A DNA stretch of 5,643 nt from an uncultured Clostridia bacterium (GTDB lineage: Bacteria > Bacillota > Clostridia > TANB77 > CAG-508), in contig CAPNAQ010000115.1 in the NCBI GenBank assembly GCA_948663505.1, positions 1 to 5,643 on the forward strand. The letters run 5' to 3'. The notes beneath the pieces are model-generated. The model had not been told where the DNA came from and searched no databases. It was given only the letters and a program-made list of their open reading frames with translations. Below are positions 4,361 to 5,643 of the stretch, in pieces (position 1 is the stretch's first letter; every line of letters starts with the position of its first letter). Position numbers and translations under genes: made by a program.

Positions 4361-5548
4361 ATGAAAAAAAATAAAACAAAAATTATTACAACAATATTAT
4401 TAATAATTTTATTATTATCAACAACACTTGTATATGCAGAAAATGAAACATCTAATACCACAGCAGGTGAAAATGGAATAGTTACAACAGATGATGTGCA
4501 ATTAATTAATGAAAATACAGCAACACCCGACAAAATTCAAGGAAATAATTATAAAAGTAGTGATGACTATATTTTTGGCGAAGATGTAACTATAGATTAT
4601 TTAGTTGATGGAAATATATTTGTGTGTGCAAAAAATGTTACAATCAAATCTCAAATAGGAGGAGACGCCTTTATAATAGCAGAAAATATCACTATAGAAG
4701 AAGAAGCTTATGTTTTTAGTAATGTTTTTGCATTAGCAAAGTCAATTGAAGTAAAAGGAGTAATATATGACATATACAGTTGTTCAGAAAAGCTAACAAT
4801 TTCAGGAGGACATATATATAGAGATATGAAAGCAGCTTGTAGAGACTTTAATTTTAGTGGAACTATAGGTAGAAATGGTTATCTATCATGCGAAAATATG
4901 AATTTTAACACTGATGAAAATTCTAAAAGTATGATATATGGAGATTTAAATTACACTTCATCTTCTGAAAAAACTATACCTGAAAATATTGTAACAGGTG
5001 AAGTAAAATTTACACAAGAAAACTTAAGTGAAGAATTAACAATTACTGAAATAATTTCAAATTATATTCTAAGTTTAGGTGAATTTTTAGTATTTGCTTC
5101 TATAATATGGTTATTATGTTTATGGTTAGCTCCTAAATTTTTAAGCTATTCTAATAATTATGTTGGTAAATCTTCTTTAAAAGTTTTATGTATTGGTTTA
5201 CTTGGATTGATTGCTATTCCTATTATTTGTATAATATTAATTTTATTAGACTTAACAAGTAGTATTTCATTAATTTTATTAGCATTATATATTATAGGAA
5301 TTGCACTTGCTAAATCAATATTTACAATAGTTGCAAATAACTACATTTGTAGTAAATTAAATCTTACTAAAAACATTCAAATTTTTGGAATGCTAGTTAT
5401 CTCTGAAATAGTTGTTTGGATTTTAACAAATTTACCTTTTGTAGGAGATGTTATTTCTTTTATAGTTTGCATTTTAGGACTTGGAATTTTAATAAGTTCA
5501 ATTATTTCTAAAAAAGATACAAAACCAGTAGAAATAGCTAAAAATTAA
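4361..5548 (+). CDS. Exported bactofilin-like beta-helix protein with C-terminal membrane domain (395 aa)
   Basis: Residues 1-26 form a signal peptide: a lysine-rich start, a hydrophobic core at about 8-23, and Val-Tyr-Ala before the likely cleavage site. A Thr/Asn/Glu-rich linker covers about 27-65. Residues 70-214 contain about eight imperfect repeats of 16-23 residues, each with alternating hydrophobic residues and often ending in Gly-Asp or a similar turn. This is the pattern of a bactofilin-type (polymer-forming) right-handed beta helix. From about 237 to 383 there are four or five hydrophobic segments (about 240-258, 272-297, 301-326, 341-358, 360-382), ending in a Gly-Leu-Gly near 373-375. 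The signal peptide places the helix outside the membrane, whereas classical bactofilins are cytoplasmic. A cell-envelope scaffold is a reasonable inference, but no reaction is implied. The start is ATG with GGAGG 7 nt upstream. It is divergent from der with its own promoter and long leader, and no convincing terminator follows it. Confidence 0.82.
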   Translation: MKKNKTKIITTILLIILLLSTTLVYAENETSNTTAGENGIVTTDDVQLINENTATPDKIQGNNYKSSDDYIFGEDVTIDYLVDGNIFVCAKNVTIKSQIGGDAFIIAENITIEEEAYVFSNVFALAKSIEVKGVIYDIYSCSEKLTISGGHIYRDMKAACRDFNFSGTIGRNGYLSCENMNFNTDENSKSMIYGDLNYTSSSEKTIPENIVTGEVKFTQENLSEELTITEIISNYILSLGEFLVFASIIWLLCLWLAPKFLSYSNNYVGKSSLKVLCIGLLGLIAIPIICIILILLDLTSSISLILLALYIIGIALAKSIFTIVANNYICSKLNLTKNIQIFGMLVISEIVVWILTNLPFVGDVISFIVCILGLGILISSIISKKDTKPVEIAKN

Positions 5549-5572
5549 TTTAATTATTTTACGCAAATTTCA

Positions 5573-5600
5573 TTGTTTTTTTGATATAATGTGCTATAAT
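5573..5600 (+). promoter_or_regulatory. Strong extended -10 promoter for the gene at 5634
   Basis: TGCTATAAT (5592-5600) is a perfect extended -10 element, and TTGTTT (5573-5578) lies 16 nt upstream of its TATAAT. A second perfect TATAAT occurs at 5585-5590 and might give an alternative start. Transcription from the main box would begin near 5607, just before the AAGGAGT. The following gene can therefore be transcribed independently of the one at 4361. Confidence 0.7.
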
Positions 5601-5615
5601 ATTTTTATATTTTAC

Positions 5616-5622
5616 AAGGAGT
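5616..5622 (+). promoter_or_regulatory. Ribosome binding site of the truncated gene at 5634
   Basis: AAGGAGT is a good Shine-Dalgarno match, with AAGGAG ending 12 nt before the ATG at 5634. The spacing is a little long but similar to that of der and gpsA here. Confidence 0.6.
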
Positions 5623-5633
5623 ACTGTTTAATA

Positions 5634-5643
5634 ATGAAAAAAA
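5634..5643 (+). CDS. Start of a gene cut by the window edge
   Basis: An ATG follows a strong promoter and a ribosome binding site, and the window ends after Met-Lys-Lys and one further base. The product cannot be identified. A lysine-rich start fits a signal peptide as well as many cytoplasmic proteins. Confidence 0.5.

Noticed and set aside
4261..4533. Minus-strand open frame of 90 codons across the leader and start of the 4361 gene
   Set aside because: It is antisense to a well-supported signal peptide and leader, lacks a ribosome binding site and resembles no protein.
5541..5565. Possible terminator after the gene at 4361
   Set aside because: The only pairing is pure A/T, imperfect and overlaps the stop codon, with no stable stem. 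Read-through into the next gene remains possible.
1..5643. CRISPR array, insertion sequence, tRNA, rRNA or defence system
   Set aside because: No spaced direct repeats, transposase, cloverleaf-like segment, rRNA-like stretch or nuclease/toxin motif was seen. The genes are mainly housekeeping or envelope genes.

Overview
The window is very AT-rich (clearly below 30% G+C by eye), with tight gene spacing, AGGAGG-type ribosome binding sites, TAA stops and A/T-ending codons. Together with the minus-strand order der, plsY, gpsA this suggests a low-GC member of the Bacillota, most likely a clostridial lineage. The sequence alone does not give genus or species.

Layout from left to right. (1) A small plus-strand gene (42-320) encodes a 92-residue soluble protein of unknown function. 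(2) A hairpin at 321-356 separates it from the convergent genes and could terminate transcription in both directions. (3) A minus-strand block follows, read from right to left. It starts with der (2747-4069, tandem GTPase for 50S ribosome assembly), then plsY (2056-2700, acyl-phosphate:glycerol-3-phosphate acyltransferase) and gpsA (1035-2018, NAD(P)H-dependent glycerol-3-phosphate dehydrogenase). The last gene (360-968) encodes a zinc-ribbon protein with a predicted coiled coil and a long acidic tail, perhaps with its own promoter. (4) The 291-bp divergent region 4070-4360 is the most structured non-coding stretch. It holds a near-consensus plus-strand promoter, a candidate der promoter, a terminator-like hairpin with a possible competing stem, four copies of the heptamer GCAATAT in both orientations, and a roughly 135-nt folded leader. 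(5) The plus-strand gene 4361-5548 encodes an exported bactofilin-like beta-helix protein with a C-terminal membrane domain. (6) A strong extended -10 promoter (5573-5600) and a ribosome binding site lead into a gene that the window cuts off after three codons.

Functionally, GpsA makes sn-glycerol 3-phosphate from dihydroxyacetone phosphate and PlsY acylates it, so these two form the entry to phospholipid synthesis. Der links the cluster to ribosome assembly. The divergent beta-helix/membrane protein is probably a cell-envelope component. Its role is unknown.

Most of the window is ordinary housekeeping sequence. The parts worth a second look are the der/4361 divergent region, with its possible attenuator and structured leader, and the exported bactofilin-like protein. 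No mobile element, CRISPR array, tRNA, rRNA or recognised riboswitch class was seen.
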